Below, in pieces: positions 9,071 to 18,899 of a stretch of 64,000 bases of DNA. A model generated the notes under the pieces. That model searched no databases and was not told the origin of the DNA. It was given only the letters and a program-made list of their open reading frames with translations. The translations under genes were made by a program, and so were the position numbers. The stretch lies in assembly GCF_002086695.1 (NCBI RefSeq), contig NZ_MVIH01000002.1:558001-622000 (forward strand). Direction: 5' to 3'. The stretch's first letter is position 1, and every line of letters starts with the position of its first letter. The DNA comes from Mycolicibacterium rhodesiae (GTDB taxonomy: Bacteria; Actinomycetota; Actinomycetes; Mycobacteriales; Mycobacteriaceae).

Positions 9071-10174
9071 TTATTCGCCGGCGATGAATTCCTCGAGCTC
9101 GGCACGGGCGATGTCGTCGGCCAGCTGCTTGGGCGGGCTCTTCATCAGATAGGCCGACGCGGGGATGATCGGGCCGCCGATGCCGCGGTCCTTGGCGATC
9201 TTCGCGGCGCGCACGGCGTCGATGATGATGCCTGCAGAGTTCGGCGAGTCCCACACCTCGAGCTTGTACTCCAGGTTCAGCGGCACGTCGCCGAAGGCGC
9301 GGCCCTCGAGGCGGACGTAGGCCCACTTGCGGTCGTCGAGCCACGCGACGTGGTCCGACGGGCCGATGTGGACGTTCTTGTCCTCGACCTTGCCGGCCAG
9401 CGAGCCGGTGAGGTTGGACGTCACGGCCTGGGTCTTGGAGACCTTCTTGGATTCCAGGCGCTCACGCTCGAGCATGTTCTTGAAGTCCATGTTGCCGCCG
9501 ACATTCAGCTGGTACGTGCGGTCCAGCGTGACACCGCGGTCCTCGAACAACTTGGCCATCACGCGGTGGGTGATGGTCGCGCCGACCTGGCTCTTGATGT
9601 CGTCGCCGACGATCGGAACCCCGGCGTCCTCGAACTTCTTCGCCCAGACCGGGTCGGAAGCGATGAACACCGGCAACGCGTTGACGAACGCGACCTTGGC
9701 GTCGATGGCGCACTGCGCGTAGAACTTGTCGGCCTGGTCGGAGCCCACCGGCAGGTAGGAGACCAGCACGTCGACCTTGTTGTCTTTGAGGACCTTGACG
9801 ACGTCGACCGGCTGCTCGTCGGAGATCTCGATGGTCTCGGCGTAGTACTTGCCGATGCCGTCCAGTGTCGGGCCGCGCTGCACGACGACGTCGGTCGGCG
9901 GCACATCGGCGATCTTGATGGTGTTGTTCTCCGAGGCGAAGATCGCTTCGGACAGGTCGAAGCCGACCTTCTTGGCGTCGACGTCGAACGCGGCGACGAA
10001 CTTCACGTCGCGTACGTGATACGGGCCGAGCTTCACGTGCATCAGGCCGGGAACGGTGGCGTTCGCGTCAGCGTCCTGGTAGTACTGCACGCCCTGGACC
10101 AGTGAGGACGCGCAGTTGCCGACGCCGACAATGGCGACCCGCACATCTGTCGACGCTCCGTTGTGCTCCGTCAT
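9071..10174 (-). CDS. ino1: Inositol-3-phosphate synthase
   Basis: Converts glucose 6-phosphate to inositol 3-phosphate with NAD+, the first step toward phosphatidylinositol, PIMs, lipoarabinomannan and mycothiol. The 367-residue protein has the NAD-binding start [16 protein letters not shown] and the family segments [41 protein letters not shown] and [18 protein letters not shown] lies close upstream of the ATG at 10174. It is directly downstream of a PadR-type regulator on the same strand, as in Rv0047c-Rv0046c, so co-regulation is likely. Confidence 0.97.
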   Translation of the reverse strand: MTEHNGASTDVRVAIVGVGNCASSLVQGVQYYQDADANATVPGLMHVKLGPYHVRDVKFVAAFDVDAKKVGFDLSEAIFASENNTIKIADVPPTDVVVQRGPTLDGIGKYYAETIEISDEQPVDVVKVLKDNKVDVLVSYLPVGSDQADKFYAQCAIDAKVAFVNALPVFIASDPVWAKKFEDAGVPIVGDDIKSQVGATITHRVMAKLFEDRGVTLDRTYQLNVGGNMDFKNMLERERLESKKVSKTQAVTSNLTGSLAGKVEDKNVHIGPSDHVAWLDDRKWAYVRLEGRAFGDVPLNLEYKLEVWDSPNSAGIIIDAVRAAKIAKDRGIGGPIIPASAYLMKSPPKQLADDIARAELEEFIAGE

Positions 10175-10233
10175 GGGACGTTCTCCTAACTCGTACTTCT
10201 ACTGGCTGCTGTTCAGGTACTGCGGTGGCCGCG

Positions 10234-10779
10234 TCAGGCCTGGTCTGGGTGGCTTTGGGCCACCCGCTCAGCGGCGATCAGCTCGTTGAGCCACTTGACT
10301 TCCCGCTCGCTGGACTCCAAGCCCAGCTGATGCAGTTGTTTGGTGTAGCGGTCGAACGAATTGCTCGCCCGCGCGATGGCCTCCCGCAGACCTTCGCGAC
10401 GCTCTTCCACCTGGCGCCGGCGGCCTTCCAGGATCCGCATCCGTGCCTCGGCCGGTGTGCGGTTGAAGAACGCAAGGTGCACACCGAAACCGTCGTCGGT
10501 GTAGTTCTGGGGGCCGGTGTCGGCCACCAGCTCGGCGAACCGCTGGCGGCCGGCATCGGTCAGTTGGTACACCCGGCGGGCACGACGCAACACCGTGGTT
10601 CCCGCGGGTGCGGTGTCCTCGACGATCAAGCCGTCGGTCTGCATCCGGCGCAGGGCGGGGTAGAGCGAGCCGTACGAGAACGCGCGGAACGCCCCGAGCA
10701 GGCCCGTCAGCCGTTTGCGCAGTTCGTAGCCGTGCATGGGCGACTCGAGGAGAAGACCCAAGATGGCAAGCTCCAGCAC
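10234..10779 (-). CDS. PadR-family transcriptional regulator (Rv0047c-like)
   Basis: A 181-residue PadR protein with the characteristic N-terminal winged helix (LELAILGLLLESPMHGYEL, then SYGSLYPALRRMQTDGLI) and a C-terminal helical dimerisation arm with many charged residues. The GTG at 10779 is supported by an excellent AAAGGAGGTGA ribosome binding site. It is 59 bp upstream of ino1 on the same strand. Repeated CGATA/TATCG half-sites lie upstream of its start and are a likely autoregulatory operator. Confidence 0.9.
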   Translation of the reverse strand: MLELAILGLLLESPMHGYELRKRLTGLLGAFRAFSYGSLYPALRRMQTDGLIVEDTAPAGTTVLRRARRVYQLTDAGRQRFAELVADTGPQNYTDDGFGVHLAFFNRTPAEARMRILEGRRRQVEERREGLREAIARASNSFDRYTKQLHQLGLESSEREVKWLNELIAAERVAQSHPDQA

Positions 10780-10826
10780 CGGGTCACCTCCTTTGCTCGG
10801 CCGTTACGACACTTCGACACCTCCGG

Positions 10827-10845
10827 CGATAGTATCGGAGCGATA
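10827..10845. promoter_or_regulatory. Repeated CGATA/TATCG half-sites upstream of PadR gene
   Basis: CGATA-G-TATCG (10827-10837) is a perfect dyad, and TATCG-GAG-CGATA (10833-10845) overlaps it, giving three half-sites in 19 bp about 50 bp upstream of the PadR start. PadR proteins usually repress their own promoter through such dyads. Binding has not been shown here. Confidence 0.5.
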
Positions 10846-10940
10846 TATTCGGCGCTACTTGAGTGCGCACGACCGTGCGAATTCATCCGCGACACGCGGT
10901 GCTGACCGGATCGGGCCGCACGCTCGCGGCAGAGGCCCCG

Positions 10941-11795
10941 CTACGGGTAGTTGATCTGCTTTTCCGAGCCGTCGGGGTTGAGCTGGATGTAGCCGCTGCC
11001 GAAGTCACTCGACACGTAGACCGAGATCGTCAGCGTGCCGGGGACGGTCTGGTCGCGGCTGGGCTCGATGATCAGGTAGGTGCTCTTGACGTCGCCGGGC
11101 TTCATGTTCAGCGTCTCCGGCGCCCCACGCAGCACGCCGACGACTGCTTTGGCGTCGAACTTGCTCAGGTCCACCAGCTTGGCGTCACTACTGGCCCCCG
11201 ACGTACTCGGGTCGTCCCAGCCGCCACGGTAGGAGTAGTTGAGTTCGCGGCGGTCGTCGTTGGGGTCCGGGCGGGTCAGCGACGCATAGTCGGGATAAAT
11301 CACCAACCGATTTCCGTCGGTGTTGCCGAACTTCTTCTTCATCTGCTCGAACAACCCGTTGAGCCCGCCGAGCGAATGCAGCTGACGCGGCGGGGTCAGC
11401 ACGATCGGGGCCACCCCGTCGGACTTGGCGCCCGGGTCCGAGGTGAAGTTCAGCGGTGACGGTGTGTTGCCGTACAAGCCCCAGCCGATGCCGATGCCGA
11501 GCACGACCAGGACACCCATGATCGCGAGCCGGATACCCCAGCTTCCGTTGGTTCCCGGGGCGGAAAGGCGGGGCTTCTTCAGCGTGGGCAGTTGGACCGG
11601 CGCGTTCGCGGTTTGCAGGTCGGACACCAGAGCGCGCAAATCGCCCAGCGTCATCGCGGTGGTGGCCGCCTTCACGCGCTGCTGGTGCTCGGTCATGGAC
11701 AGCTGCCCCTCGGACAGCGCGGTGTCCAGAATCTGGCACGTGTCGTTGCGGTCGGTGTCCTTGGCGCGCGTGCTGGCTGTCTGCGATGTCGCCAC
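10941..11795 (-). CDS. DUF1707-domain membrane protein (Rv0048c-like)
   Basis: A 284-residue protein with an N-terminal DUF1707 region (LDTALSEGQLSMTEHQQRV, then TTAMTLGDLRALVSDL), one transmembrane helix (about residues 94-115, LAIMGVLVVLGIGIGWGLYG) and an extracytoplasmic C-terminal domain rich in polar residues. It sits at the Rv0048c position. DUF1707 proteins are a common actinobacterial membrane family of unknown function. The gene faces away from the DUF5318-ponA1 unit, so the 111-bp gap at 11796-11906 should hold a divergent promoter. Confidence 0.83.
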   Translation of the reverse strand: MATSQTASTRAKDTDRNDTCQILDTALSEGQLSMTEHQQRVKAATTAMTLGDLRALVSDLQTANAPVQLPTLKKPRLSAPGTNGSWGIRLAIMGVLVVLGIGIGWGLYGNTPSPLNFTSDPGAKSDGVAPIVLTPPRQLHSLGGLNGLFEQMKKKFGNTDGNRLVIYPDYASLTRPDPNDDRRELNYSYRGGWDDPSTSGASSDAKLVDLSKFDAKAVVGVLRGAPETLNMKPGDVKSTYLIIEPSRDQTVPGTLTISVYVSSDFGSGYIQLNPDGSEKQINYP

Positions 11796-11906
11796 GGCGA
11801 TGATCGTAAGAGTTCAGGCGCCAAGACCGCAGACCAGCCGCATATTCCGCGGCGCCGCGAGTCGGTTGCGTGTCGGTGCCCAGATCCCCGACGTACTCTG
11901 GTCATC

Positions 11907-12341
11907 GTGCGATTGCAGCGACAGGTGGTGGACTACGCCCTGCGGCGACGCTCCCTGCTGGCCGAGGTCTACTCCGGTCGAACTGGGGTTTCGGAGGTTT
12001 GCGACGCCAATCCCTATCTGTTGCGCGCCGCCAAGTTTCACGGCAAGCCCAGTTCGGTGATGTGCCCGATCTGCCGCAAGGAGCCGCTGACATTGGTGTC
12101 CTGGGTGTTCGGCGATCACCTCGGTGCGGTGTCGGGATCCGCGCGCACGGCCGAGGAGCTGGTGTTGCTGGCGACTCGATTCGACGAATTCTCGGTACAC
12201 GTGGTGGAGGTATGCCGGACCTGCGAGTGGAATCACCTGGTCAAGTCCTACGTGCTCGGAACGCCGCGCCCCACCAACGGGACGCGAGGACGCCGTGGCA
12301 CCCAGACGGCGCGCTCCGGCGCGCGTACGGCCAGTGAATAG
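11907..12341 (+). CDS. DUF5318 family protein (Rv0049-like)
   Basis: A 144-residue protein starting VRLQRQVVDYALRRRSLL, with two pairs of cysteines arranged like a zinc site (CPICRK near residue 53 and CRTC near residue 102). The GTG at 11907 is chosen because upstream in-frame residues overlap the divergent gene. It ends inside the start of ponA1 (8-bp overlap), so the two are co-translated, as in Rv0049-Rv0050. Function unknown; the coupling suggests a cell-envelope link. Confidence 0.82.
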   Translation: MRLQRQVVDYALRRRSLLAEVYSGRTGVSEVCDANPYLLRAAKFHGKPSSVMCPICRKEPLTLVSWVFGDHLGAVSGSARTAEELVLLATRFDEFSVHVVEVCRTCEWNHLVKSYVLGTPRPTNGTRGRRGTQTARSGARTASE

Positions 12342-14820
12342 CGAAGGGCGTCCCGACCGGCCTGCCACTGACAACCGCACGGGATCAGGGGCCGACAGTG
12401 CGTCCGGTAGCTCCGAGCCACCGACGACGCGCTTCCCCGCGGCGGGCGACAGTTCTGGCCCCTCCCGATCGGCGCCCCGGCGGCAGGTGCCGCCCGATGA
12501 CCGGTTGACGTCGATCATCGAACCGGTCCGTGACACCCCTCCGCTGCTGCGTGACCCGGTCGACGTCGTCAAGGCCGCTCTGGACGGCACGCCGCCGCCG
12601 AAGCTTCCACCGCCGCCCCCGCCGCGGCGTCCGGGTGGGTCCGGCGGCCCTGGTGGCCCGCCGCCGTTCACGCCGCCGACGTTCTCCCAGCAGGTCAACT
12701 GGAAGTGGGTGCGCCGGTCGTTGTATCTGGCCGCCGTGGTGTTGATCGTGCTGCCGCTGATCACCTTCGGAATGGCCTACCTGATCGTCAAGGTGCCTCA
12801 GCCCGGTGACCTGCGCACCAATCAGGTGTCGACGATCCTGGCCAGCGACGGCTCGGAGCTGGCGAAAATCGTTCCCCCGGAAGGTAACCGGGTCGACGTC
12901 ACCATCGACCAGGTGCCGGTGCAGGTCCGCAACGCGGTGATGGCCGCCGAAGACCGCGACTTCTACAGCAATCCGGGCTTTTCGTTCACCGGCTTCGCCC
13001 GCGCACTCAAGAACAACCTTTTCGGCGGCGACCTTCAGGGCGGGTCGACGATCACCCAGCAGTACGTGAAGAACGCGCTCGTCGGTGACGCCCGATCCGG
13101 CGTAGGCGGCATCGTGCGTAAGGCCAAAGAGCTCGTGATCTCGACGAAGATGACCGGCGAATGGTCCAAAGACGAGATAATGCAGGCGTACCTGAACATC
13201 ATCTATTTCGGCCGCGGCGCCTACGGTGTCTCTGCGGCCGCGAAGGCGTACTTCGACAAGCCGGTCGAGCAGTTGACAGTCGCCGAAGGTGCACTGCTGG
13301 CCGCGCTGATCCAGCGGCCGTCGACCCTGGATCCCGCGGTCGATCCCGACGGTGCGGCCAAGCGCTGGAACTGGGTGCTCGACGGCATGGTGTCGATGGG
13401 CGCGCTGTCGAAGGACGAACGCTCCCAACAGGTTTTCCCGCCGACGGTGTCGCCGGAGCAGGCCCGCTCGAACAACGTCACCACCGGGCCGAACGGCCTG
13501 ATCGAACGTCAGGTCACCAAGGAACTGCTCGACCTGTTCAACATCGACGAGCAGACCCTGAACACCCAGGGTTTGCAGATCACCACGACGATCGACCCGC
13601 AGGCGCAGAAGGCCGCCGAGGACGCCGTGTCGAAGTACCTCGACGGCCAGATGCCAGACATGCGTTCGGCGGTGGTGTCCATCGACCCGAAAACCGGTGG
13701 AGTGAAGGCCTATTACGGCGGCTCGGACGCCCAAGGCTTCGACTTCGCGCAGGCCGGCCTGCCCACCGGTTCGTCGTTCAAAGTGTTCGCGCTGGTGGCT
13801 GCGCTCGAACAAGGCATGGGTCTGGGCTATCAGATCGACAGCTCACCGGTCACCGTCAACGGCATCAAGATCACCAACGTCGAAGGTGAGGGCTGCGGCG
13901 TCTGCAATATCGCGGAGGCACTCAAGCGGTCATTGAACACGTCGTATTACCGGTTGATGCTCAAGCTGAAGAACGGCCCGAGTGATGTGGCCGACGCCGC
14001 GCACCGGGCCGGTATCGCGGAGAGCTTCCCGGGGGTGGACCACACGCTGTCCGAGGACGGCAAGGGCGGCCCGCCGAACAACGGTGTGGTGCTGGGCCAG
14101 TACCAGTCCCGGGTGCTCGACATGGCGTCGGCTTACGCCACGCTGGCCGACTCCGGCGTCTATCACAAGCCGCACTTCGTGCAGAAGGTCGTCAATTCCC
14201 GCGGTGAGGTGCTGTTCGATGCCAGCACCGCCGACAACAGCGGCGAGCAGCGCATTCCAAAGGCGGTCGCCGACAACGTGACCGCGGCGATGCAGCCGAT
14301 CGCCGGCTATTCGCGTGGGCACAACCTGGCGGGTGGCCGGCCGTCGGCGGCCAAGACCGGAACCAATCAGCTCGGCGACACCGATGCCAACCGCGACGCA
14401 TGGATGGTCGGCTACACCCCGTCGTTGTCGACGGCGGTGTGGGTCGGCACCACTGACGGCACGCAGCCGCTGGTCACGTCGTCGGGTGGGCAGGTGTACG
14501 GCTCGGGTATCCCGTCGGACATCTGGAAGGCCACGATGGACGGCGCGCTGAAGGGCACGGACAACGAGTCGTTCCCCAAGCCGACCGAGATCGGTGGGTA
14601 CGCCGGTGTCCCGGCGCCGCCGCCTCCGCCGCCCGCGCCGCCGTCAGAGACCGTCATCCAGCCCAGTATCGAAGTGGCTCCGGGCATCACGATTCCGCTG
14701 GGACCGCCGACCACCATCACGATTCCGCCGGGCGGCGGTCCGCCGCCGCCACCGGGTGGGCCCGAACCGCCTCCGCCGGGTGGCGGTGACCCTAACGCGC
14801 CCCTGCCTCCGCCGCCGTGA
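12334..14820 (+). CDS. ponA1: Bifunctional class A penicillin-binding protein PonA1
   Basis: Polymerises and cross-links peptidoglycan. The 828-residue protein has a proline-rich cytoplasmic tail, one membrane helix (about residues 128-152), a family 51 glycosyltransferase domain (AAEDRDFYSNPGF, GGSTITQQYVKN, NIIYFGRGAYG) and a transpeptidase domain with GSSFK (Ser near 480), SLN near 534 and KTGT near 674, then a long Pro/Gly tail as in mycobacterial PonA1. GTG at 12334 is one possible start, overlapping DUF5318; another in-frame GTG is at 12295. It overlaps the next gene by GTGA. Confidence 0.95.
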   Translation: MNSEGRPDRPATDNRTGSGADSASGSSEPPTTRFPAAGDSSGPSRSAPRRQVPPDDRLTSIIEPVRDTPPLLRDPVDVVKAALDGTPPPKLPPPPPPRRPGGSGGPGGPPPFTPPTFSQQVNWKWVRRSLYLAAVVLIVLPLITFGMAYLIVKVPQPGDLRTNQVSTILASDGSELAKIVPPEGNRVDVTIDQVPVQVRNAVMAAEDRDFYSNPGFSFTGFARALKNNLFGGDLQGGSTITQQYVKNALVGDARSGVGGIVRKAKELVISTKMTGEWSKDEIMQAYLNIIYFGRGAYGVSAAAKAYFDKPVEQLTVAEGALLAALIQRPSTLDPAVDPDGAAKRWNWVLDGMVSMGALSKDERSQQVFPPTVSPEQARSNNVTTGPNGLIERQVTKELLDLFNIDEQTLNTQGLQITTTIDPQAQKAAEDAVSKYLDGQMPDMRSAVVSIDPKTGGVKAYYGGSDAQGFDFAQAGLPTGSSFKVFALVAALEQGMGLGYQIDSSPVTVNGIKITNVEGEGCGVCNIAEALKRSLNTSYYRLMLKLKNGPSDVADAAHRAGIAESFPGVDHTLSEDGKGGPPNNGVVLGQYQSRVLDMASAYATLADSGVYHKPHFVQKVVNSRGEVLFDASTADNSGEQRIPKAVADNVTAAMQPIAGYSRGHNLAGGRPSAAKTGTNQLGDTDANRDAWMVGYTPSLSTAVWVGTTDGTQPLVTSSGGQVYGSGIPSDIWKATMDGALKGTDNESFPKPTEIGGYAGVPAPPPPPPAPPSETVIQPSIEVAPGITIPLGPPTTITIPPGGGPPPPPGGPEPPPPGGGDPNAPLPPPP

Positions 14821-16463
14821 TCGACGGCCGACCCACCGTTTCGCCTGCACCGCTGGCCGAGGATCGGCGCAGCGCGGACGACCGTGACATGCCGAGCCGC
14901 AATGACGCTGTGGGCGCGGCACTCTCGGAAGTCGTGGGCGGCCCGGTGGGCCGGCACGCGTTGATCGGCCGGACCCGGATCTTCACCCCGTTGCGGGTCA
15001 TGTTCCTGATGGCGTTGGTGGTGTTGGCCCTGGGCTGGTCGACGAAGGCGCCGTGCCTGCAGACGGTGGGCACCGGCACACCCGACCAGCGGGTCGCCAA
15101 CTGGCAGAACCAGCGCGCCTACTTCGAGCTGTGCTACTCCGACACCGTGCCGCTCTACGGGGCAGAGTTGTTGAGCCAGGGCCGCTTTCCGTACAAGTCG
15201 AGCTGGATCGAGACCGACTCGAGCGGCCGGCCGCAGATCCGGTACGACGGCAAGCCCGCGGTGCGCTACATGGAGTATCCGGTGCTGACCGGGGTGTACC
15301 AGTACGTGTCGATGGCGCTGGCCAAGACCTACACGGCGGTCGCCAAGATGATGTCGCTGCCTGTCGTCGCCGAAGTGGTGATGTTCTTCAACTTCGCGGC
15401 GTTCGGGCTGGCCTTGGCGTGGCTGACCACGGTGTGGGCATCGTCGTGGCTGGCGGGCCGTCGAGTATGGGATGCCGCCCTGGTGGCCGCGTCCCCGGTT
15501 CTGATCTTCCAGATCTTCACCAATTTCGATGCACTGGCAACGGCTTTGGCGATTGGTGGCTTACTGGCGTGGGCCCGCAAGAGGCCGGTGCTGGCCGGCA
15601 TCCTGATCGGTCTGGGCGTGGCGGCCAAGTTGTATCCGGCGCTGCTGCTGTTGCCGCTGCTGGTGCTGGCGATCCGCACCGACCGGATGCCCGAGGCCGC
15701 CAAGACCGTGGTGGCCGCGGTGGGCGCCTGGTTCGTGGTGAATCTCCCGGTGATGGTGCTGTTTCCGCGCGGGTGGTCGGAATTCTTCCGGCTCAACTCC
15801 CGGCGCGGGGATGACATGGATTCGTTGTACAACGTGGTGAAGTCGTTCACCGGCTGGGACGGTTTCGATACGAACCTCGGATTTTGGCAGCCGCCGGTGA
15901 TCCTCAACATCTTCGTCGCTGTGGTGTTCGTGTTGTGTTGTGCGGCAATCGCGTACATCGCCCTGACCGCGCCGCAGCGGCCCCGGGTGGCACAGTTGGC
16001 GTTCCTCACGGTGGCGGCGTTCCTGTTGGTGAACAAGGTGTGGAGCCCGCAGTTCTCGCTGTGGTTGGTGCCGCTGGCGGTGCTCGCCCTGCCGCACCGT
16101 CGAATTCTGTTGGCCTGGATGACCATCGACATGCTCGTATGGGTGCCGCGGATGTACTACCTCTATGGCGAAGCCAACAAGGGTCTGCCCGAGCAGTGGT
16201 TCACCGCCACCGTGCTACTTCGCGACATCGCGGTCGCGGGCCTGATGGTTCTGGTCGTTCGCCAGATCTACCGTCCCGACCTGGATTTGGTGCGCTGGGG
16301 CGGCCGGGTGGACGATCCTGCCGGGGGCGTGTTCGACGGCGCCCAAGACGCGTACCCGACGTGGTTCCCGCGATGGTTGCGCCCGCGCGTGGCGGCCGCC
16401 GCCGATGCGGTCGAGGAACAAGAGGCACCGGATGCAAATCGCGATAGCACTGTTCCCGCGTAA
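14817..16463 (+). CDS. Polytopic GT87-like membrane glycosyltransferase (Rv0051-like)
   Basis: A 548-residue membrane protein with about 10-12 hydrophobic segments, an early extracytoplasmic region (PLYGAELLSQGRFPYKSSW) and the YMEYPVLTGVYQY and GVAAKLYPALLLLPLLVLA segments typical of GT87/DUF2029 polyprenol-phosphate-sugar-dependent transferases. GTG at 14817 overlaps the ponA1 stop. It is at the Rv0051 position and probably works in envelope glycosylation next to PonA1; the sugar and acceptor are unknown. Its 3' end overlaps the DJ-1/PfpI gene by 32 bp. Confidence 0.8.
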   Translation: MIDGRPTVSPAPLAEDRRSADDRDMPSRNDAVGAALSEVVGGPVGRHALIGRTRIFTPLRVMFLMALVVLALGWSTKAPCLQTVGTGTPDQRVANWQNQRAYFELCYSDTVPLYGAELLSQGRFPYKSSWIETDSSGRPQIRYDGKPAVRYMEYPVLTGVYQYVSMALAKTYTAVAKMMSLPVVAEVVMFFNFAAFGLALAWLTTVWASSWLAGRRVWDAALVAASPVLIFQIFTNFDALATALAIGGLLAWARKRPVLAGILIGLGVAAKLYPALLLLPLLVLAIRTDRMPEAAKTVVAAVGAWFVVNLPVMVLFPRGWSEFFRLNSRRGDDMDSLYNVVKSFTGWDGFDTNLGFWQPPVILNIFVAVVFVLCCAAIAYIALTAPQRPRVAQLAFLTVAAFLLVNKVWSPQFSLWLVPLAVLALPHRRILLAWMTIDMLVWVPRMYYLYGEANKGLPEQWFTATVLLRDIAVAGLMVLVVRQIYRPDLDLVRWGGRVDDPAGGVFDGAQDAYPTWFPRWLRPRVAAAADAVEEQEAPDANRDSTVPA

Positions 16464-17070
16464 CACCGCACTGGACGCGATCGGCCCCTACGAGGTCCTG
16501 CAGCGCATCCCGTCGATCGATGTGGTGTTCGTCGGACGTCGTCGCGGCGAGGTCCGCAGCGACAACGGAATGCTCGGGCTGACGGTCGACGCCACTTTCG
16601 ACGAAGTCACCGAACCCGACGTCCTGGTGTTCCCCGGCGGGATCGGCACCCGCACGCTCGTCGAGGACGCCGCGGTCCTGGACTGGGTTCGCGAGGTACA
16701 CCGTCACACCACCTTCACCACCTCGGTGTGCACCGGCAGCCTGGTGTTGGCGGCTGCGGGACTGCTGACCGGTTTGACAGCCGGGACGCATTGGCGGGCG
16801 ACCGAGCTGTTGGAGTCCTTCGGTGCGATCTACACCCCGCAGCGGGTCGTCGAGCATCTGCCGCAGCGCATCATCACCGCGGCCGGCGTGTCCAGTGGCA
16901 TCGACATGGCGCTGCGGCTGGTCGAGCTGCTGGTCGGGCGCCGGGCCGCGGAGGCCAGCCAGCTGATGATCGAGTACGACCCGCAGCCGCCGTTCCACGC
17001 CGGCGCGGTGGACCAGGTCTCGGATGCGACTCTGCAGCTGGCGCTGGAGTACTTCGGCCAGCGGAGCTGA
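16432..17070 (+). CDS. DJ-1/PfpI family protein (Rv0052-like)
   Basis: A 212-residue glutamine-amidotransferase-like fold with DAIGPYEVL near the N-terminus, the FPGGIGTR loop, and the nucleophile elbow SVCTGSLVLAAAGLL containing the reactive Cys near residue 101. It is closest in pattern to isonitrile-hydratase-like or AraC-associated DJ-1 proteins, but lacks a DNA-binding domain. ATG at 16432 begins MQIAIALF, the expected first strand, and lies inside the end of the preceding gene, so it belongs to the ponA1 unit. Confidence 0.82.
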   Translation: MQIAIALFPRNTALDAIGPYEVLQRIPSIDVVFVGRRRGEVRSDNGMLGLTVDATFDEVTEPDVLVFPGGIGTRTLVEDAAVLDWVREVHRHTTFTTSVCTGSLVLAAAGLLTGLTAGTHWRATELLESFGAIYTPQRVVEHLPQRIITAAGVSSGIDMALRLVELLVGRRAAEASQLMIEYDPQPPFHAGAVDQVSDATLQLALEYFGQRS

Positions 17071-17181
17071 TTTCGCTGATCAGCCTGCACTCCGGTAACC
17101 TAGCGGGGTTGCCGACGCAGGCGACCCTTCTGCCACGGACACGCCGTGGCCGCTACGACCATAGGAGGTGATGAGGTTCCC

Positions 17182-17472
17182 ATGCGTCCATACGAAATCA
17201 TGGTCATCCTTGACCCCACTCTCGACGAGCGCACCGTTGCCCCGTCCCTGGAGACGTTCCTGAACGTCATCCGGAGTGACGGCGGATCGGTCGACAAGGT
17301 CGACATCTGGGGCCGGCGCCGGCTGGCGTACGAGATCGCCAAGCACGCCGAGGGCATCTATGCAGTCGTCGATGTGAAGGCCGAGCCGGCCACCGTGTCC
17401 GAGCTCGACCGGCAGCTGAACCTGAATGAGTCCGTGCTGCGGACCAAGGTGATGCGGACCGACAAGCACTGA
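17182..17472 (+). CDS. rpsF: 30S ribosomal protein S6
   Basis: A 96-residue S6 with the canonical opening [18 protein letters not shown] and [18 protein letters not shown], and the C-terminal [12 protein letters not shown]. It binds S18 in the 30S platform. A strong AGGAGGTGAT (17163-17172) lies upstream; the ATG at 17182 is preferred over upstream in-frame codons because it gives the standard N-terminus. First gene of the rpsF-ssb-rpsR-rplI cluster. Confidence 0.97.
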   Translation: MRPYEIMVILDPTLDERTVAPSLETFLNVIRSDGGSVDKVDIWGRRRLAYEIAKHAEGIYAVVDVKAEPATVSELDRQLNLNESVLRTKVMRTDKH

Positions 17473-17487
17473 GTCCGGTTCGGACTC
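17471..17487 (+). promoter_or_regulatory. Hairpin at rpsF stop codon
   Basis: GAGTCCG-GTT-CGGACTC is a perfect 7-bp stem with a 3-base loop that begins within the rpsF TGA. It could reduce read-through into ssb or stabilise the rpsF message. There is no T tract, so full termination is doubtful. Confidence 0.4.
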
Positions 17488-17577
17488 ACTATCCGCTCCA
17501 GTGGATAACCTCGCCGCGCGTCGGAGCTCTTACGTAGGCTTCGCGGTGAATCCATCCGCCTATGCCAGGAGGACCTT

Positions 17578-18096
17578 GTGGCCGGTGACACGACCATCAC
17601 CGTCGTCGGAAATCTGACGGCCGACCCCGAACTGCGGTTCACCCCGTCGGGTGCAGCCGTCGCCAATTTCACGGTGGCGTCCACACCCCGCACGTTCGAC
17701 CGTCAGACCAATGAATGGAAAGACGGCGAGGCGCTGTTCCTGCGCTGCAACATCTGGCGTGAGGCGGCCGAGAACGTGGCCGAGAGCCTCACCCGCGGTT
17801 CGCGGGTGATCGTTCAGGGCCGGCTGAAGCAGCGCTCCTTCGAAACTCGTGAGGGTGAGAAGCGCACCGTTGTGGAGCTCGAGGTCGACGAGATCGGCCC
17901 GTCGCTGCGTTACGCCACCGCTAAGGTCAATAAGGCCTCGCGCAGTGGCGGCGGTGGTGGCGGCTTCGGCGGCGGCGGCGGTGGCGGGGGCTCCCGTCCG
18001 GCGGCAGCGGCGGCCAGTGAGTCGGGCGACGACCCGTGGGGCAGTGCCCCGGCGTCGGGTTCGTTCGCCGGCGGCGATGACGAACCGCCCTTCTGA
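17578..18096 (+). CDS. ssb: Single-stranded DNA-binding protein
   Basis: A 172-residue SSB with an N-terminal OB fold ([55 protein letters not shown]), a Gly-rich flexible linker from about residue 122 and the acidic tip DDEPPF, which binds partner replication proteins. GTG at 17578 follows AGGAGG. It protects single strands at the fork and lies between rpsF and rpsR, the usual actinobacterial arrangement, with dnaB downstream. Confidence 0.97.
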   Translation: MAGDTTITVVGNLTADPELRFTPSGAAVANFTVASTPRTFDRQTNEWKDGEALFLRCNIWREAAENVAESLTRGSRVIVQGRLKQRSFETREGEKRTVVELEVDEIGPSLRYATAKVNKASRSGGGGGGFGGGGGGGGSRPAAAAASESGDDPWGSAPASGSFAGGDDEPPF

Positions 18097-18157
18097 TACC
18101 CAACGAAATCCTTTGCGCGCCAGTGGCGCGACTGTGAAGAACGAAAGAGATTGACCC

Positions 18158-18412
18158 ATGGCCAAGACCAACAAGCGGCGTCCCGCACCGGAAAAGCCGG
18201 TCAAGACCCGCAAATGCGTGTTCTGCTCCAAGAAGGGGCAGGACATCGACTACAAGGACACGCAACTGCTGCGCACCTACATCAGCGAGCGCGGCAAGAT
18301 CCGCGCCCGCCGGGTGACCGGTAACTGCGTGCAGCACCAGCGCGACATCGCGATCGCCGTCAAGAACGCGCGTGAGGTTGCTCTGCTGCCGTTCACGTCG
18401 GCGGCGCGGTAG
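18158..18412 (+). CDS. rpsR: 30S ribosomal protein S18 (cysteine-containing RpsR1 type)
   Basis: An 84-residue S18 with [18 protein letters not shown] at the N-terminus, [19 protein letters not shown] and the conserved [16 protein letters not shown]. The CxxC pair plus a later Cys and His mark the zinc-binding (C+) form, the one replaced by a cysteine-free paralogue under zinc limitation in mycobacteria. Same operon as rpsF and ssb. Confidence 0.96.
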   Translation: MAKTNKRRPAPEKPVKTRKCVFCSKKGQDIDYKDTQLLRTYISERGKIRARRVTGNCVQHQRDIAIAVKNAREVALLPFTSAAR

Positions 18413-18429
18413 AGAACGGAAGTATCGAG

Positions 18430-18888
18430 ATGAAGCTGATTTTGACCGCTGAGGTCGAGCACCTCGGAACGGCCGGCGACACCGTCGAGGTGAAGGACGG
18501 CTACGGACGTAACTACCTGCTGCCGCGCGGCCTGGCCATCGTGGCCTCGCGCGGTGCACAGAAGCAGGCCGACGAGATTCGTCGTGCCCGCGAGACCAAG
18601 ACCGTGCGCGATCGTGAGCACGCCGACGAGATCAAGGCCGCCATCACCGCGCTGGGTTCGATCCAGCTGCCGGTGAAGTCGGCTGCCGACTCGGGCAAGC
18701 TGTTCGGCTCGGTGACCGCCAACGACATCGTCGGGGCGATCAAGAAGGCCGGCGGACCCAGCCTGGACAAGCGCACCGTGCAGCTGCCCAAGGCACACAT
18801 CAAGGCGACTGGCGCCCACACCGTCGGAGTGCACTTGCACCCCGAGGTGAACGTCGACATCACTGTCGACGTCGTGGCCCAGAGTTAG
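18430..18888 (+). CDS. rplI: 50S ribosomal protein L9
   Basis: A 152-residue L9 with the signature [20 protein letters not shown], a long charged connecting helix and the C-terminal globular domain ending [13 protein letters not shown]. It starts 17 bp after rpsR and ends the ribosomal cluster at a strong hairpin. Confidence 0.97.
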   Translation: MKLILTAEVEHLGTAGDTVEVKDGYGRNYLLPRGLAIVASRGAQKQADEIRRARETKTVRDREHADEIKAAITALGSIQLPVKSAADSGKLFGSVTANDIVGAIKKAGGPSLDKRTVQLPKAHIKATGAHTVGVHLHPEVNVDITVDVVAQS

Positions 18889-18899
18889 CCGTCCGCGTC

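Noticed and set aside
12385-13812. 475-codon minus-strand frame inside ponA1
   Set aside because: Shadow of ponA1; no recognisable motif.
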